Origin: Chloroflexota bacterium
GTDB lineage: Bacteria > Chloroflexota > Dehalococcoidia > Bin125
Reading direction: 5' to 3'
DNA: 51,491 nt
NCBI GenBank assembly: GCA_009838735.1
Contig: VXQZ01000034.1
Location: 1-51,491, forward strand
Shown: piece by piece, positions 41,686-51,491 of the stretch
Position numbering within the stretch: the first letter of the stretch is position 1
How the letters are laid out: every line of letters starts with the position of its first letter
Position numbers and translations under genes: made by a program
The notes under the pieces: model-generated
Seen by the model: only the letters and a program-made list of their open reading frames with translations
Told to the model about the DNA's origin: nothing
The model's database searches: none

Positions 41686-42251
41686 GTTGTGGGTCCCTTC
41701 GCAGGTTCGTCCGAGTCGTCGTCCTGTGCTTCAGGATCAGACTGCGGTCCATCGGACTGAACGTCGGTGTCGGCGAGCAGGTCTTCGAGCTGCTGCATGA
41801 TCTTCGGATCGAGCGCCGCGCCTTCGTCGTCGGTGTGATCGTCGGCCGGTTCGGCCTCCATCTCGAGCGCGTCGCCCTCGAACCCGAACGCTCGGGACAG
41901 TTCCTGCGCCACCCGTGGATCAAGGCCGCCCGCCTCGGCCAGACGCTGGGCCAGCTCGCGCAGCTGATCCTCGCTGACGCCCATCGAGGTCAGGGTCTCG
42001 CGGACCAGTCGCTGCACTTCCGCGTGGTCCTGGCGGATCAGGGCGTCGGCTAGTTCGAGCTGCGTTTCAATGGCCCGAAATCCGATCCGGCGCTGTGCTT
42101 CATCGCGCTGCAGCAGCGTCGACATCAGCCTGGTGAACAAGGTGGTCGTCCGGGCGATGCGCATCCGGTCGTCGGGATGCTCGGGAAAGTCGCCGGTCAC
42201 GGAGACCTCGAAGCCGGTGTTCTTGTCCCTGGCGACGTACTGCTCGGTCAT
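41682..42251 (-). CDS. hypothetical protein with acidic tail
   Basis: A 189-residue protein I do not recognise. The N-terminus (VARDKNTGFEVSVTGDF) is followed by helical segments rich in Gln, Glu and Arg (about 30-125). A long acidic, Asp/Pro-rich disordered tail (about 135-189) completes it. There is no signal peptide or membrane span. The position between a hydrolase and a DinB gene, with a 4-nt overlap to DinB, suggests cotranscription. Confidence 0.7.
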   Translation of the reverse strand: MTEQYVARDKNTGFEVSVTGDFPEHPDDRMRIARTTTLFTRLMSTLLQRDEAQRRIGFRAIETQLELADALIRQDHAEVQRLVRETLTSMGVSEDQLRELAQRLAEAGGLDPRVAQELSRAFGFEGDALEMEAEPADDHTDDEGAALDPKIMQQLEDLLADTDVQSDGPQSDPEAQDDDSDEPAKGPTT

Positions 42252-42260
42252 GACTCGATG

Positions 42261-43226
42261 TTACGCCCGTTTGTCCCGCGACGCCGCGAGCAGGAAGTCC
42301 GACACCGCGTCGATGAAGCCCGGCGTGTTCTGCGAGTGAACGTTGTGTCCACAATCCGGTACTTCGACGAGCCGGGCATTGGGCAGGTCATCGACGAATC
42401 GTTCGGCTGCGTCGGCTTCGAGAATGTTGCTCGACTCGCCGCGCACGAGCAGCGTGGGTCCATCGAACTGGTGGAAGCCGTCGGCGACGTCGCGCCGGTC
42501 GGCCGCCGGGCGGCGGAAGCCGGGATCGTGCAGGATGCGGTCGGACTTGGACACGTACTTGCCGTCGGAGCGATAGACGAGGTTGTAGCGGGCGGTTCGC
42601 TCCATGTGCTCTCGCGAGCGGAACGGGTCGTAGGCCGCGACGCGGTCGATGAACTCGTCGAGATGTTCGAACTCGACATTGCGCACGACGAAGTTGCGAA
42701 TCGCCTGCGCGCCCCGCTGTGAAACCTCCGGGCCGACATCGACGAGGACCACGGCGCGGGGCAGCGACGGTTCGCGCGCGGTCAGGCGCATCGTAACCAT
42801 GCCGCCCATCGAATGGCCCATGACGATCGGATGATCAATGCCGTCTTCGTGGATCAACTGGAGCGCGTCGGAGGCCATCTGATCCGGGCCGTAGTCGGCG
42901 TCGCGAGCCCATTCGGAGTCGCCGTGTCCGCGCTGGTCGGGCGCGATGATGTGGAAGCGGTCGGCCAGGTGGAGCGCGACCAGATCCCAGCTGTGCGCCG
43001 ACTGGTTGCCGCCGTGCAACAGGAGGATCGTCGGGTTCGTCGGTTCGCCCCATTCGAGCAGGTGCAGCCGGAGGTGGTTGATCACCTTATTGCGGGAGAC
43101 GTAGCGAATCTGGTCGGCGTGGGTGATGCCGAGGTCGGCGGCCGATTCGCAGAGCGAAGCGAACTCGTCGGTTCCGGTCAGATCGACAGCGTCAACGGTG
43201 GGAGCGAAGGTATTGAGGTAGGGCAC
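42261..43226 (-). CDS. alpha/beta hydrolase
   Basis: A 321-residue canonical alpha/beta hydrolase. It shows LLLHGGNQSAHSW (oxyanion), DQRGHGDS, the nucleophile S139 in MGHSMGGMV and the His in DCGHNVHSQ. The acid is probably the Glu or Asp near residue 265 (VRGESSNIL). It has a complete elbow, in contrast to the 437-1201 protein. The start is GTG 43226 with a weak ribosome site. Substrate unknown (ester, lactone or C-C hydrolase). Confidence 0.88.
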   Translation of the reverse strand: MPYLNTFAPTVDAVDLTGTDEFASLCESAADLGITHADQIRYVSRNKVINHLRLHLLEWGEPTNPTILLLHGGNQSAHSWDLVALHLADRFHIIAPDQRGHGDSEWARDADYGPDQMASDALQLIHEDGIDHPIVMGHSMGGMVTMRLTAREPSLPRAVVLVDVGPEVSQRGAQAIRNFVVRNVEFEHLDEFIDRVAAYDPFRSREHMERTARYNLVYRSDGKYVSKSDRILHDPGFRRPAADRRDVADGFHQFDGPTLLVRGESSNILEADAAERFVDDLPNARLVEVPDCGHNVHSQNTPGFIDAVSDFLLAASRDKRA

Positions 43227-43329
43227 TGGCAGGATTTCTCGGGCTGTGCTGTACGTACTGAGGCAGTCTATCGCGGGAGGTGGCTAGCCTAGTTTCAGTC
43301 AGCGCAAGCAACGAAACTGGAAGTGAATC

Positions 43330-44202
43330 ATGTCATTCGCGCACCCGGAGTACCTGGTCACAACGGATTGGCTGGCCGATCACCTCGAAGATGAGGACGT
43401 TCGGGTCTTCGAGTCGACGGTCTTTCTGCGTCCCCGAGACGGTGGCGGATATCGCGTCGAGTCAGGCCGGGCCGAGTACGACTCGGGACACATTCCCGGG
43501 GCCGGCTTCATCGATCTGCAGGCGGACTTCTCTGACAACAGTCAGCGGTTGCGCTTCATGATGCCGTCGGCCGCGGAGTTCGCTGCGTCGGCCGGGAGGC
43601 AGGGCATATCTGAATCGTCGAAGCTGATCCTGTACGACCGACTGGGTTCAATGTGGGCGGCGCGGCTCTGGTGGATGTTCCGGTCGATGGGCTGCACGAA
43701 CGCCGCAGTGCTCGACGGCGGTTGGCGTCGCTGGAGCGACGAAGGCCGGGCCAGCTCGACTGCGGAAGCGAGCTACGCGCCGACGACCTTCTCGCCGACT
43801 GCAGATCTGGACCGCTTTGCCGATCTCGCCGAGGTCAATGCATTTGTCGAATCTGGCGGCAGTTGCCTGATCAACGCTCTCGGCCGCGACCAGCACTCCG
43901 GCGCCGACGGAGGACGCACCTACGGCCGCGCCGGACACATTCCCGGCTCAACCAATGTGCCGGCGATGGAGCTGATCGACCCCGATACGGGCCTGTATCG
44001 CCCGTCTGATGAGCTCGCTGGCATGTTCGCCGAGGTCGCACCGGACAAGTCGCAGCGGGTCGTGACGTATTGCGGCGGCGGGATCGCGGCGTCGAACGAC
44101 GCGCTCGTGCTCAGCCTGCTGGGCTACGAGAATGTCGCCGTCTACGACGCGTCGATGTCGGAGTACGCCGCCGACGAATCGTTGCCTCTGGCGGTGGACT
44201 AG
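43330..44202 (+). CDS. thiosulfate sulfurtransferase, two rhodanese domains
   Basis: A 290-residue tandem-rhodanese protein. The C-terminal domain carries the active C248 in VTYCGGGIAAS; the N-terminal domain lacks a Cys at the matching place (LILYDRLGSMW), as is usual. It moves a sulfane sulfur from thiosulfate or mercaptopyruvate to cyanide or thiols. The CGGGIA loop is of the thiosulfate type rather than CGSGVTA. GGAAG precedes ATG 43330 and a TAGCCT box lies at 43285-43290. It overlaps the convergent gene end by 3 nt. Confidence 0.88.
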   Translation: MSFAHPEYLVTTDWLADHLEDEDVRVFESTVFLRPRDGGGYRVESGRAEYDSGHIPGAGFIDLQADFSDNSQRLRFMMPSAAEFAASAGRQGISESSKLILYDRLGSMWAARLWWMFRSMGCTNAAVLDGGWRRWSDEGRASSTAEASYAPTTFSPTADLDRFADLAEVNAFVESGGSCLINALGRDQHSGADGGRTYGRAGHIPGSTNVPAMELIDPDTGLYRPSDELAGMFAEVAPDKSQRVVTYCGGGIAASNDALVLSLLGYENVAVYDASMSEYAADESLPLAVD

Positions 44203-44978
44203 TCGTCAGGTGGGTGATCCGAGACCATGCTCACCTGGAAGCTCGCGCCACACGCCGCACACGAGGATTGACCAGGAGTCGGGAGCCGTGTCCCGCAGCG
44301 CGGACAGAACACGGCCGACAGCCTGTGCTCGGGCGGAATCGGCAAGGCGTTGTCGTGGCGCGGACGAAGTCGGTGGAGGATCGGTCGGGCAATCGTCACG
44401 GAGAGCAGCAGCACCATGACGATCCCGAAAACCCGCCAGAAATCGTCGTCGACGTTCTCGTTCCAAATGGCCGATAGCAAGAGGAGGACGGCCAGAAGAT
44501 TGAGCCCGTAGGCCAAGTAGTCGGCCCACCGGAAGCGGCCGGTCGCGCCGGTGACTGCGACCAGGCTTAGGTGCGCCGCGGCTACCGCGAACATGACCTC
44601 GGTGACGAAGGCTCGTGCCCAGTTGTCATAGTCGACGTCGGGCCGCAACCAGATGGCGTATACGACGATGCCGAAACCGACCAGGGCACAAGCGATTCCT
44701 ATCGGAGGGACTGGTCCCAGTCGGCTGCGCTCCCAGGCGAGGCCGCACGACAGTAGGATCACGCTCGCCCCGAGTGTGGCGAGGCTCGTGAGCAGCAGCT
44801 TCTCCTGGGTGTCGCCGAAATCGCTATCAAGCAGTGCGATCACGCCAATGAGGGCGCTGAGCGCCAGAGAGACCAACAGAATCCGCAGAGCCGCTCGGCG
44901 CAGAGCGCGGCGTGGGTTCTGCGACAGATCGCATGGTGTACGAAGCAGGCGCGAGCGCCAGCCGGTTGCCGGATCCAC
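44199..44978 (-). CDS. membrane protein with C-terminal zinc ribbon
   Basis: A 259-residue protein with about six hydrophobic spans between residues 25 and 200, then a cytoplasmic tail with a zinc ribbon (CPRCG and CAACG, 12 residues between pairs). The arginine-rich head (WRSRLL, RRALRRAAL) suggests a cytoplasmic N-terminus. GTG 44978 has AGGAG at 44985-44989. The longer open frame upstream is antisense to katG and not credible. No family recognised. Confidence 0.65.
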   Translation of the reverse strand: MDPATGWRSRLLRTPCDLSQNPRRALRRAALRILLVSLALSALIGVIALLDSDFGDTQEKLLLTSLATLGASVILLSCGLAWERSRLGPVPPIGIACALVGFGIVVYAIWLRPDVDYDNWARAFVTEVMFAVAAAHLSLVAVTGATGRFRWADYLAYGLNLLAVLLLLSAIWNENVDDDFWRVFGIVMVLLLSVTIARPILHRLRPRHDNALPIPPEHRLSAVFCPRCGTRLPTPGQSSCAACGASFQVSMVSDHPPDD

Positions 44979-45002
44979 ACCTGACTCCTGCCCACGGCGC
45001 TG

Positions 45003-45014
45003 CGAACCGGTTCG
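45003..45014. promoter_or_regulatory. 12-bp perfect palindrome upstream of a membrane protein gene
   Basis: cgaaccggttcg is a perfect palindrome 25 bp before the GTG at 44978, flanked by gcgctg and gcgctg. It could be an operator for that gene. No regulator is encoded nearby. Confidence 0.3.
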
Positions 45015-45127
45015 GCGCTGGGCACGGCGTGACCAACTTCGTGTGTTCCTGATGGTAGCTATGCGGCGTTGGTCGGGCGAGCGGGTCCCCGCATGAACCT
45101 GGAACTGAGAATCCCGGGACCGCCCCT

Positions 45128-47618
<2,491 letters not shown>

Positions 47619-48908
47619 TCAGGCGAGGGCCTGGTAGGTCCACCTCATGAAGCGACGGGTGATGTCGGCCATGCCGCCGGGGCGGTTGCCGTAGAGGAAG
47701 ACGTGGTTGAAGAAGCAGCCGACGAGGTCCTCAACGGGGTCGACGAAGAACCATGTGCCGGCAGCGCCGCCCCAGCCGAAGGTGCCGGGGGAGCCGGGGT
47801 AGAAGGATCGCTCGACCGACTTGCGCACGGCGTAGCCGAGGCCGAAGCCGTAGTTGGGGACGGGCAGCAGATCGATCTCGCGATCGCCCAGGTGGTCGGA
47901 GGTCATCAGCTCCACGGTCTTGCGGCCCAGGATGCGGACGCCGTCGAGCTCGCCCCCGTTGAGCAGCATCTGTGCAAACCGGGCGTAGTCGGGCGGCGTG
48001 GTCAGCATGCCTCCGAACAGGCCGTTGCCGGAGCGCAGATCTCGTGCTCGCGAGCGAACTTTTTCGGCGGTCTCAGGGCGATCGCGAGTAATGAGGTTTC
48101 CCTCTGCGTCCCAGGTGTGGTCGGTGACCAGTCGGCCCTGGTCGGCGTCGTCGCAGTAGAAGCCGGAGTCGTCCATACCGAGCGGATCGAAGACGCGCTC
48201 GCGGAAGAGTTCGTCGAGGTTCTTGCCGGTCAGCCGGGTGAGGAAGAGCGAGAGGACATCGAAATCGGAGCCGTAATTCCAGCGGTCTCCGGGATGGGCG
48301 TAGAGGGGCATGTCGGCGATGGCGAGGACCATCTCCTCGTAGCTGCGCGGCGGATCATTGATTAAGGTGTCGCCGGGCATGAAGCCCGTGCCCTGGGAGG
48401 AGCGCATGAGCAGGGGATAGTAGGCCGCCGGAAGTTTTCCGATGGCTGGCAGCCCCGAGGTCATGGTCATCAGGTCCATGATCATGATGTCGCGGCGCGC
48501 AGGTTCGGCGTTCATGGGCGGGAACGCGCCGCGCAGTCGATCGTGGGGCGGCGTTTCCATCGCCACCAACCGGTTGCCGAACTCCGGAATCCAGCGGGAA
48601 ACGGGGTCGTTGAGCTCGAAGGCATCGTCCTCGTAGAGGCTCATCAGCACGACGGCGGCGACGGGCTTGGTCTGCGAGTACATGCGGAACAGGCTGTCCA
48701 TGCCGAGCGGGGCCTCGCGTTCCACGTCGAGCCGGCCGGCGGCGTAGGCATGCACGACGTGGCCATGGCGCATGACGATGGTGACGGCGCCCGGGAGGTC
48801 GCCGGCTGCGACTGCGGCGTCGATCCTGGTTCCGATTTGGGAGAGGCGATCGGGATCGAAGCCGAGGGCGGCCGGATCTCCGGTGGGCAGCGAGTCGAGT
48901 GAACTCAA
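47619..48908 (-). CDS. serine hydrolase of the beta-lactamase fold
   Basis: A 429-residue class C beta-lactamase-fold esterase or peptidase (Beta-lactamase / EstB type). The catalytic S78-x-x-K81 is in MYSQTKPVA and the Tyr motif is WNYGSDF. The late GWGGAAGTWFF segment takes the place of the KTG-like strand. No signal peptide is seen, so a cytoplasmic esterase is more likely than a true beta-lactamase. The start is TTG 48908, supported by AAGGAG at 48915-48920 with 6-nt spacing. Confidence 0.88.
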   Translation of the reverse strand: MSSLDSLPTGDPAALGFDPDRLSQIGTRIDAAVAAGDLPGAVTIVMRHGHVVHAYAAGRLDVEREAPLGMDSLFRMYSQTKPVAAVVLMSLYEDDAFELNDPVSRWIPEFGNRLVAMETPPHDRLRGAFPPMNAEPARRDIMIMDLMTMTSGLPAIGKLPAAYYPLLMRSSQGTGFMPGDTLINDPPRSYEEMVLAIADMPLYAHPGDRWNYGSDFDVLSLFLTRLTGKNLDELFRERVFDPLGMDDSGFYCDDADQGRLVTDHTWDAEGNLITRDRPETAEKVRSRARDLRSGNGLFGGMLTTPPDYARFAQMLLNGGELDGVRILGRKTVELMTSDHLGDREIDLLPVPNYGFGLGYAVRKSVERSFYPGSPGTFGWGGAAGTWFFVDPVEDLVGCFFNHVFLYGNRPGGMADITRRFMRWTYQALA

Positions 48909-48934
48909 CGGGAGCTCCTTGCTGTCAGGTGCGG

Positions 48935-48975
48935 GGCCCTCACCCTATCCCTCTCCCTCAGGGAGAGGGGACCGG
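48935..48975 (+). repeat. family A palindromic repeat
   Basis: ccctcacccta lead, then ctctccct-ca-gggagagg and gaccgg. Almost identical to 34023-34063. It lies between the solute-binding protein and hydrolase genes. Confidence 0.8.
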
Positions 48976-49022
48976 AAGGGAGGGGGCTGGAGGCAAGAGC
49001 GGGTTGTTCTTTCGACAATCTG

Positions 49023-50993
49023 CTAGGCGTCCTTCAGCTTTTGCACGGCGAAGAGTTGTTCGTTGCCACGGGGCTGGACGGCGCCGGCGGGCCAGCGCAC
49101 ACCGGAACCAACGACGCCTGCAGTCTGGATCTCGACCAGGGGGAGCATGTAGTAGCCCAGGGTGTGTTCGATGAACAACTGGCTGATCAGCTCGCTGCGC
49201 TTGTTCGGGTCGAGCTCCAGCCTCTGGGCCCGTGCGAGCTCCGCGACCTCTTCGCTGCTCCCCAGCGTGTAGACGCCCTCCGGCAAAACGGAGATGTTGA
49301 CAGTCGTCTGGATGTCCGTTCGCTGGCCGTCGATGAACCACCAGATTCCGGGCGCGCCATCGGTCCGGCCGGCGCCCGCCTGTCGAATGCCGGCGTCGGT
49401 GAAGTACTCCGAGGCGGGGTACTCCTTGATTGTCAGACGGATGCCGATCGCCTCGAGGTCCTGCTTGACCGCGAGCGCCATATCCGGGATGCCCGGGGAG
49501 AAGCCGACGACGATGTGGAACGTGGTGTCGAAGCCGTCGGCGTAGCCGGCCTCGGCCATTAGCCCCCTGGCCCGCTCGGGATCGTAGTCGAACATCAGCC
49601 CCGCTGCCTCGATTTCATCCTCGGTCGGATAGCCGAAGGCGCTGCGGCCCGTGAACAAGGGCTGCCTCTCGGTGCCCGTCAGCAGGCCGTCGATGATCGC
49701 CTGGCGGTTGACCGCAATGTTGGCCGCTTCGCGGACGCGAATGTCGAGGAACGGATTGGGCGAGCCGTCCTCGAACAGGGGGTTGTTCAGGTTGAACCTG
49801 GGCAGCATCGTGGTGGCCGCCTGGTAGTGGATGGTGAAGTTGGGGTCGTCGATGAACCCCTCCACGTCCTTGGTCGCCAGGCCGTAGACCACGTCCAGTT
49901 CGCCTGCCTCAAGACCGGCGATCTGGGTCAGCACCTCGGGCCGGATCAGGACCTTGAGGTCCTTATGGAAGGGCACGTGTTTGACGTTGATCGGGTGGTC
50001 GAGTGGCTTGAGGTGGTCGTCGAAGCGGGTCATGACGAAGTCTGTGTCGTCGGTGTGGCTGACGAAGCGGTAGGGGCCCGTCCCCATCGGCTCGCGGTCC
50101 ATCGCCGCGTCGCCCACGTTCTCCACATGGGCCTTGGAGAAGATCGCTCCCACGGTCGAGGCGTTCGGCATCTGGTTGGAGACCCAGGCGGCATCGGGCG
50201 CGTTCAGTTCGACTCTCCAGGTGCGCTCATCGATCGCCTGGCTGCTGACCCAGTTCTGCGAGCCGAAGGAGACACGCGCGCTGGTCCAGCCGGCGGGGTG
50301 ATCGGTGGTCTCGCCGCCCTGGTGGTACTCGGCGATGTTGCCCATCCGCTCGTAGGTGAAGACCAGGTCCTCCGCAACGAGCACCGAGCCGTCGTGGAAG
50401 AGGGCGGGCATGACCTGCGCGACCATTGTGGTGTCGTCAACGAACTCGGGCGCGATCATATGCGGACGAATGGAGTTGTCGTCCGGATCGAACACGATGC
50501 CGGCGTCGTAGACGTTGCCGTGGGAGATGTAGTTGACGTGACTGCCGGAGCGGATCGGGTCGAGTCCGCCGCCGTCGCGGGCGACTGCGGTCGTGACCGT
50601 GGCGTCGAGGTCGACGTCGGCGAAGGGGGCCGGAGCGACGGCCTGTTGTTCGGCCTGTTGCTGCTCCTGCTCCTGCGCGGTCTGTTGCTGCGCCTCGGCC
50701 TGCTGGGCCTGCTGCTCGGCTTGCTGCTGCTGTTGCTGCTGCATGGCCTGCTGCTGCGCCTGTTGCTGCTGCATGGCCTGCTGTTGCTGTTGCTCCTGCA
50801 TGGCCTGCTGCTGTTGCTGGTCCTGCTGCTGGACCTGCATTGCGGCCTGCTGCTGGGCGTCGTCATCGTCGTCGCCGCAGCCGACGAGGGCCAGACCTGT
50901 GGCGCCGACGCCGGCGCGAGCGCTGGTGCGTAGCAGGGCACGCCGCGTCAGGTGCTTGCGGGACATTCGGGTCCAGTAGTTTCTTTCGGTCAT
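49023..50993 (-). CDS. Tat-exported ABC solute-binding lipoprotein (family 5) with Gln-rich linker
   Basis: A 656-residue family 5 solute-binding protein (oligopeptide, dipeptide or nickel type). Twin arginines R17-R18 precede a hydrophobic segment and the lipobox LVGC with C39. An Asp run (41-45) follows. Residues 46-118 are a Gln-rich linker (46 Gln of 73) with Ala, Met and Glu. The binding domain starts near residue 125, with the typical RGLMAEAGYADGFD region near 480. GGAG precedes ATG 50993. No permease or ATPase gene follows within the window. It probably captures peptides for the intracellular peptidases found here. Confidence 0.9.
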   Translation of the reverse strand: MTERNYWTRMSRKHLTRRALLRTSARAGVGATGLALVGCGDDDDDAQQQAAMQVQQQDQQQQQAMQEQQQQQAMQQQQAQQQAMQQQQQQQAEQQAQQAEAQQQTAQEQEQQQAEQQAVAPAPFADVDLDATVTTAVARDGGGLDPIRSGSHVNYISHGNVYDAGIVFDPDDNSIRPHMIAPEFVDDTTMVAQVMPALFHDGSVLVAEDLVFTYERMGNIAEYHQGGETTDHPAGWTSARVSFGSQNWVSSQAIDERTWRVELNAPDAAWVSNQMPNASTVGAIFSKAHVENVGDAAMDREPMGTGPYRFVSHTDDTDFVMTRFDDHLKPLDHPINVKHVPFHKDLKVLIRPEVLTQIAGLEAGELDVVYGLATKDVEGFIDDPNFTIHYQAATTMLPRFNLNNPLFEDGSPNPFLDIRVREAANIAVNRQAIIDGLLTGTERQPLFTGRSAFGYPTEDEIEAAGLMFDYDPERARGLMAEAGYADGFDTTFHIVVGFSPGIPDMALAVKQDLEAIGIRLTIKEYPASEYFTDAGIRQAGAGRTDGAPGIWWFIDGQRTDIQTTVNISVLPEGVYTLGSSEEVAELARAQRLELDPNKRSELISQLFIEHTLGYYMLPLVEIQTAGVVGSGVRWPAGAVQPRGNEQLFAVQKLKDA

Positions 50994-51106
50994 GTTGATC
51001 TCCACTCTGTTTCTCGGGGGCGAAGTGCTTCGCTGAACGGAAACAGTTCGACTCTCAGGAAGTATCGCCATTTCGGGATGGGGTTTCAACGGTGAGGCAG
51101 CCTCTC

Positions 51107-51157
51107 GGGGACCCCCCTCTGCCTGCGGCATCTCCCCCCGCTCGCGCGGGGGGAGAG
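51107..51157 (+). repeat. CCCCCTCTG double-hairpin repeat (family C), copy 2
   Basis: Hairpin 1 is tgcc-tgc-ggca (51120-51130). Hairpin 2 is ctcccccc/ggggggag with an 8-nt loop (51132-51155). Same architecture as 1306-1353 with different loops. Confidence 0.75.
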
Positions 51158-51175
51158 CGGAGATGGGAAGTGGCA

Positions 51176-51491
51176 TCAGTACCTCCCGACGTCTGGGAGG
51201 GGGATGACGACGGGGCGGTTGGGGCTGTGGGGTGTGGTGATTCTGGGCCAGTTCCGGGGTTGGCGGGGTGTGGGAGGTGAATTTTGGCGGGTTGGCGCGG
51301 ATTCGTTGTCGTTGACAGGGAATTCGTCGATTTGGTGTCCAGATTTGTCCAGATTTGTTTGGATGGGTGCGGACTCGTCCGGGTTTCGTGAGGATTGATC
51401 CGGCTCAGGCCGGGTGATTCCGCGTTTGGCCTGTTGTTCGGCTTGGCGTTGGCGGAACTCGGTGATGCATTGGGGGCAGCCGAGGACGCAT
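51176..51491 (-). CDS. possible 3' end of a Cys-motif, Pro/Asn-rich protein (cut by window edge)
   Basis: A minus-strand frame open at the window edge and closing with TGA at 51176-51178. It reads CVLGCPQCITEFRQRQAEQQAKRG, a Cys-x-x-Cys pair with a basic/Gln helix, then a polar Pro-, Asn- and Ser-rich tail. A zinc-finger C-terminus is possible. The frame may also be non-coding; the rest of the gene is outside the window. Confidence 0.3.
   Translation of the reverse strand, partial: CVLGCPQCITEFRQRQAEQQAKRGITRPEPDQSSRNPDESAPIQTNLDKSGHQIDEFPVNDNESAPTRQNSPPTPRQPRNWPRITTPHSPNRPVVIPLPDVGRY

Noticed and set aside
49827-50933. 368-residue Leu-rich plus-strand frame opposite the solute-binding protein
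   Set aside because: It is the antisense of the Gln-codon repeat (CTG/TTG read as Leu). The minus strand encodes a complete Tat lipoprotein with known domain.

Overview
The window is a GC-rich, densely coded bacterial chromosome segment. No ribosomal RNA, phage or insertion sequence is visible. The gene content fits a Chloroflexota bacterium of the Dehalococcoidia/SAR202 type. It has several family III (CaiB/BaiF) CoA-transferases, an acid-sugar dehydratase of the enolase superfamily, an ACMSD-like amidohydrolase, many alpha/beta hydrolases, a Tat-exported lipoprotein for peptide-type solutes, catalase-peroxidase and intergenic palindromic repeats. This assignment is inference from gene families; no marker gene was compared.

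Layout. 1-4.8 kb: repeats, an alpha/beta hydrolase whose nucleophile Ser is Gly, aminopeptidase N and a MOSC protein. 4.8-16.6 kb: an SCO1664-like kinase-fold protein, a two-domain CoA-transferase, a PurO-type IMP cyclohydrolase, a biotin carboxylase/BCCP, two peptidases (Xaa-Pro and DPP-IV type), a J-domain/flavin-reductase fusion and an MFS transporter. 16.6-20.6 kb: methylmalonyl-CoA epimerase, a patatin and a split pair of CoA-transferase subunits. 20.6-24.4 kb: a minus-strand operon (tag, enoyl-CoA hydratase, GNAT, glutaredoxin-thioredoxin reductase) divergent from coaE. 24.4-30.3 kb: a second fused CoA-transferase, a coupled DUF4258/DUF2283-like pair, a single-domain CoA-transferase and a large hydrolase. 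30.4-32.6 kb: a lower-GC cassette with a hypothetical gene, a PIN nuclease and an HsdR_N-type nuclease. 32.7-37.2 kb: amidohydrolase, MFS transporter, a 28-residue membrane peptide, tRNA-Pro(CGG), an acid-sugar dehydratase and a small zinc protein. 37.3-43.2 kb: a minus-strand run with cimA, stand-alone AICAR transformylase, TIGR01777 epimerase, DinB, a hypothetical gene and a hydrolase. 43.3-51.5 kb: sulfurtransferase, membrane zinc-ribbon protein, katG, a beta-lactamase-fold hydrolase and a Gln-rich solute-binding lipoprotein.

How the genes work together. Peptides are bound outside (49023-50993) and trimmed by PepN, PepP and DPP-IV-type peptidases. Organic acids are activated by CoA transfer and processed by hydratase, epimerase and biotin-dependent carboxylation. 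The last two purine steps are split over PurO and a PurH that lacks its cyclohydrolase half. Isoleucine carbon probably enters through citramalate.

Main observations. (1) In all three two-part CoA-transferases the N-terminal half or subunit has lost the catalytic Asp (Glu, Ser, Ser) while the C-terminal partner keeps it. (2) The split PurO/AICARFT purine route. (3) A J-domain fused to a flavin-reductase barrel. (4) A three-gene nuclease cassette. (5) TANNNT boxes 6-7 nt from start codons, suggesting leaderless transcripts. (6) Nested, covarying palindromic repeats.
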